Positions 6,602 to 6,622 of a stretch of 6,622 nt of DNA are shown piece by piece. Source of the DNA: an uncultured Prevotellaceae bacterium (GTDB taxonomy: Bacteria > Bacteroidota > Bacteroidia > Bacteroidales > Bacteroidaceae); contig CALZJL010000071.1 in NCBI GenBank assembly GCA_945787625.1, positions 1-6,622 of the forward strand. The letters are read 5' to 3'. The notes under the pieces were generated by a model, which ran no database searches, was not told the origin of the DNA, and was given only the letters and a program-made list of their open reading frames with translations. Position 1 is the first letter of the stretch. Every line of letters begins with the position of its first letter. The position numbers were made by a program, and so were the translations under genes.

Positions 6602-6622
6602 AGTGCAGAATTTCCCCACGAT

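Larger units (their letters stand above)
6520..6622. other. AT-rich intergenic leader/promoter region at right edge
   Basis: This is the only non-coding stretch of any size in the window. It is clearly more AT-rich than the genes and carries the minus-strand promoter and the CATAA repeats. I see no open reading frame of note, no hairpin-plus-T-run terminator and no plus-strand TAnnTTTG box. Whatever lies to the right begins outside the window. Confidence 0.6.

Noticed and set aside
1..6622. Mobile element, phage, CRISPR or defence island
   Set aside because: No transposase, integrase, repeat-spacer array, terminal inverted repeats or nuclease motifs are seen; all genes look like housekeeping envelope or metabolism genes.

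Overview
The window looks like a core-genome segment from a Bacteroidales bacterium (Bacteroides/Prevotella/Porphyromonas type). Three things suggest this: an anomeric-sugar-kinase-like phosphotransferase fused to a RapZ C-terminal domain, as I recall from this order; translation starts without Shine-Dalgarno sequences; and a promoter of the Bacteroidetes -33/-7 type (TTG, 20 bp, TAnnTTTG) at the right end. Base composition looks balanced in the genes and turns AT-rich only in the last ~100 bp. I see no rRNA, tRNA, CRISPR array, insertion sequence or phage gene.

Layout. Positions 3-5390 hold five tightly packed plus-strand genes, most likely one transcription unit whose promoter lies left of the window. 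In order: (1) the C-terminal bulk of a DUF4836-like exported or membrane-anchored protein, cut at its 5' end by the window edge; (2) a small ABC ATPase overlapping gene 1 by 13 nt; (3) an FtsX/MacB-type permease overlapping gene 2 by an ATGA; (4) after 24 bp, an AmgK-like small-molecule kinase fused to a RapZ C-terminal domain; (5) overlapping gene 4 by another ATGA, a MurU/sugar-1-phosphate nucleotidylyltransferase. On the minus strand, converging on gene 5 with only 4 bp between stop codons, lies a YeiH/UPF0324-family membrane transporter (5395-6519). Its promoter can be read in the AT-rich 103 bp at the right edge.

How the genes may work together. Genes 4 and 5 resemble the AmgK-MurU pair known from Pseudomonas, which phosphorylates a free amino sugar at its anomeric position and then makes the UDP-sugar, bypassing de novo synthesis during peptidoglycan recycling. 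The fused RapZ-C domain is striking because in E. coli that domain senses glucosamine-6-phosphate and binds regulatory RNA. A sugar-salvage kinase carrying its own amino-sugar-phosphate sensor or RNA-binding module is the most interesting hypothesis here. Genes 1-3 form an ABC module of MacB/FtsEX architecture with an unassigned DUF4836-like partner. Its ATPase departs from textbook motifs (no H-loop histidine, Ala for the first Walker A Gly, a SFGQQ signature). Its position upstream of the salvage pair suggests, but does not prove, a link to envelope or cell-wall turnover.
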